Notes under the pieces: model-generated
Databases searched by the model: none
Seen by the model: the letters and a program-made list of their open reading frames with translations, nothing else
What the model was told of the DNA's origin: nothing
Made by a program: the position numbers and the translations under genes
Assembly (NCBI GenBank): GCA_902619265.1
Contig: CACNDL010000002.1
Location: forward strand, 196,505-260,504
Direction: 5' to 3'
Source of the DNA: an uncultured SAR86 cluster bacterium
GTDB lineage: Bacteria; Pseudomonadota; Gammaproteobacteria; Magnimaribacterales; TMED112
DNA: 64,000 nucleotides
Shown here: in pieces, positions 63,711 through 64,000 of the stretch
Numbering within the stretch: position 1 is the stretch's first letter
How the letters are laid out: every line of letters starts with the position of its first letter

Positions 63711-64000
63711 ATGGAACAACAAGTAACACAAAATCAAGTCGAGGAAAAAGAAGATATTTCTCCTAACCTAGTTATGGCTCCAGGAAAGATGCGAGTCATA
63801 AAAAGAAATGGGAAAGTAGTTTCTTTTGAAGATGAAAAGATCAAAGTAGCAATAATGAAAGCTTTCCTTGCCGTTGAAGGAGGTTCTGCTGCTGGATCCT
63901 CTAGGATTCACGAAGAGGTTGACCAAATGGCACAAGACATAATTAAGGTTTTTGAAAGAAGAATGCCATCAGGTGGAACAATACACATCGAGGAAATACA
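63711..64000 (+). CDS. nrdA: Ribonucleoside-diphosphate reductase alpha subunit (partial, N-terminus only)
   Basis: The frame starts at ATG 63711 and runs off the window, about 97 residues seen. After a variable leader, MRVIKRNGKVVSFEDEKIKV and AIMKAFLAVEG form the start of an ATP-cone, the allosteric domain of class I reductases. The NrdR and DnaA sites upstream support a class I nrdA. The catalytic part is outside the window, so the subclass (Ia or other) is not certain. Confidence 0.9.
   Translation, partial: MEQQVTQNQVEEKEDISPNLVMAPGKMRVIKRNGKVVSFEDEKIKVAIMKAFLAVEGGSAAGSSRIHEEVDQMAQDIIKVFERRMPSGGTIHIEEI

Noticed and set aside
1-64000. tRNA, rRNA, insertion sequences, prophage or CRISPR loci
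   Set aside because: Intergenic gaps were read on both strands and are too short or lack the required structures; no transposase, integrase or Cas-type protein was recognised.

Overview
The window is about 64 kb of core chromosome from an AT-rich, very compact gammaproteobacterium. The gammaproteobacterial signature is clear: a full Na+-NQR operon with apbE and nqrM, CsiV, RsmJ, SdhE/YgfZ, an rpoE-rse-degP-lepA-lepB-era-recO chain, and the icd/clpS/clpA/infA and mnmA/purB neighbourhoods. Small gaps, overlapping genes, low GC and several marine-type families (FG-GAP lipoprotein, DUF885, M14 peptidase, tandem acyl-CoA dehydrogenases) suggest a streamlined pelagic lineage such as SAR86. That placement is inference. 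I saw no tRNA, rRNA, prophage, insertion sequence or CRISPR array.

Layout. 1-8.8 kb: partial DUF885 peptidase-like protein, ETF-ubiquinone oxidoreductase, ETF beta and alpha, a tiny membrane protein, NfuA, CsiV and two acyl-CoA dehydrogenases. 8.8-17 kb: a long-form GAPDH leads straight into nqrABCDEF-apbE-nqrM; with the dehydrogenases this looks like one operon of about 10 kb. 17-25 kb: FG-GAP lipoprotein, an exported protein of unknown role, the glyoxylate bypass (aceA, aceB), purB and mnmA. 25-29 kb: icd, clpS, clpA, infA. 29-35 kb: GNAT, SRPBCC protein, a chromosome dimer resolution (dif) site, a small membrane ORF, a large M14 peptidase, a TolB-like/TPR protein and a membrane-anchored protein. 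35-43.5 kb: a nitrogen block (gltD, gltB, then an RNA-rich leader with a glutamine-riboswitch match, a Gcw_chp outer-membrane protein and AmtB). 43.6-50.5 kb: amidase, holB, tmk, mltG, acpP, fabG, fabD, rpmF, YbjQ, DUF805. 50.5-60.7 kb: a reverse-strand chain rsmJ, uppP, tsaB, adk, acpS, recO, era, lepB, lepA, degP, a fused RseA/RseB-like protein, rpoE, sdhE. 60.7-64 kb: ygfZ, ung, serA and the start of nrdA with NrdR and DnaA-type sites.

The genes fit an aerobic heterotroph. Acyl-CoA dehydrogenases pass electrons through ETF and ETF-QO to quinone, while Na+-NQR couples NADH oxidation to sodium export. Icd, AceA and AceB set the TCA/glyoxylate branch. GOGAT and AmtB handle ammonium, with glutamine probably sensed by RNA.

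The most interesting signals are in non-coding DNA. The leader at 41396-41587 holds two tandem mini-pseudoknots, supported by a compensatory base-pair change between the copies, directly before a glutamine aptamer. At 30.1 kb there is a near-perfect dif site with an inverted XerD-type half-site 90 bp away. Several classical operons are also missing members (rnc, pdxJ, plsX, fabH, fabF, glnK), and all eight convergent gene pairs overlap or nearly touch.
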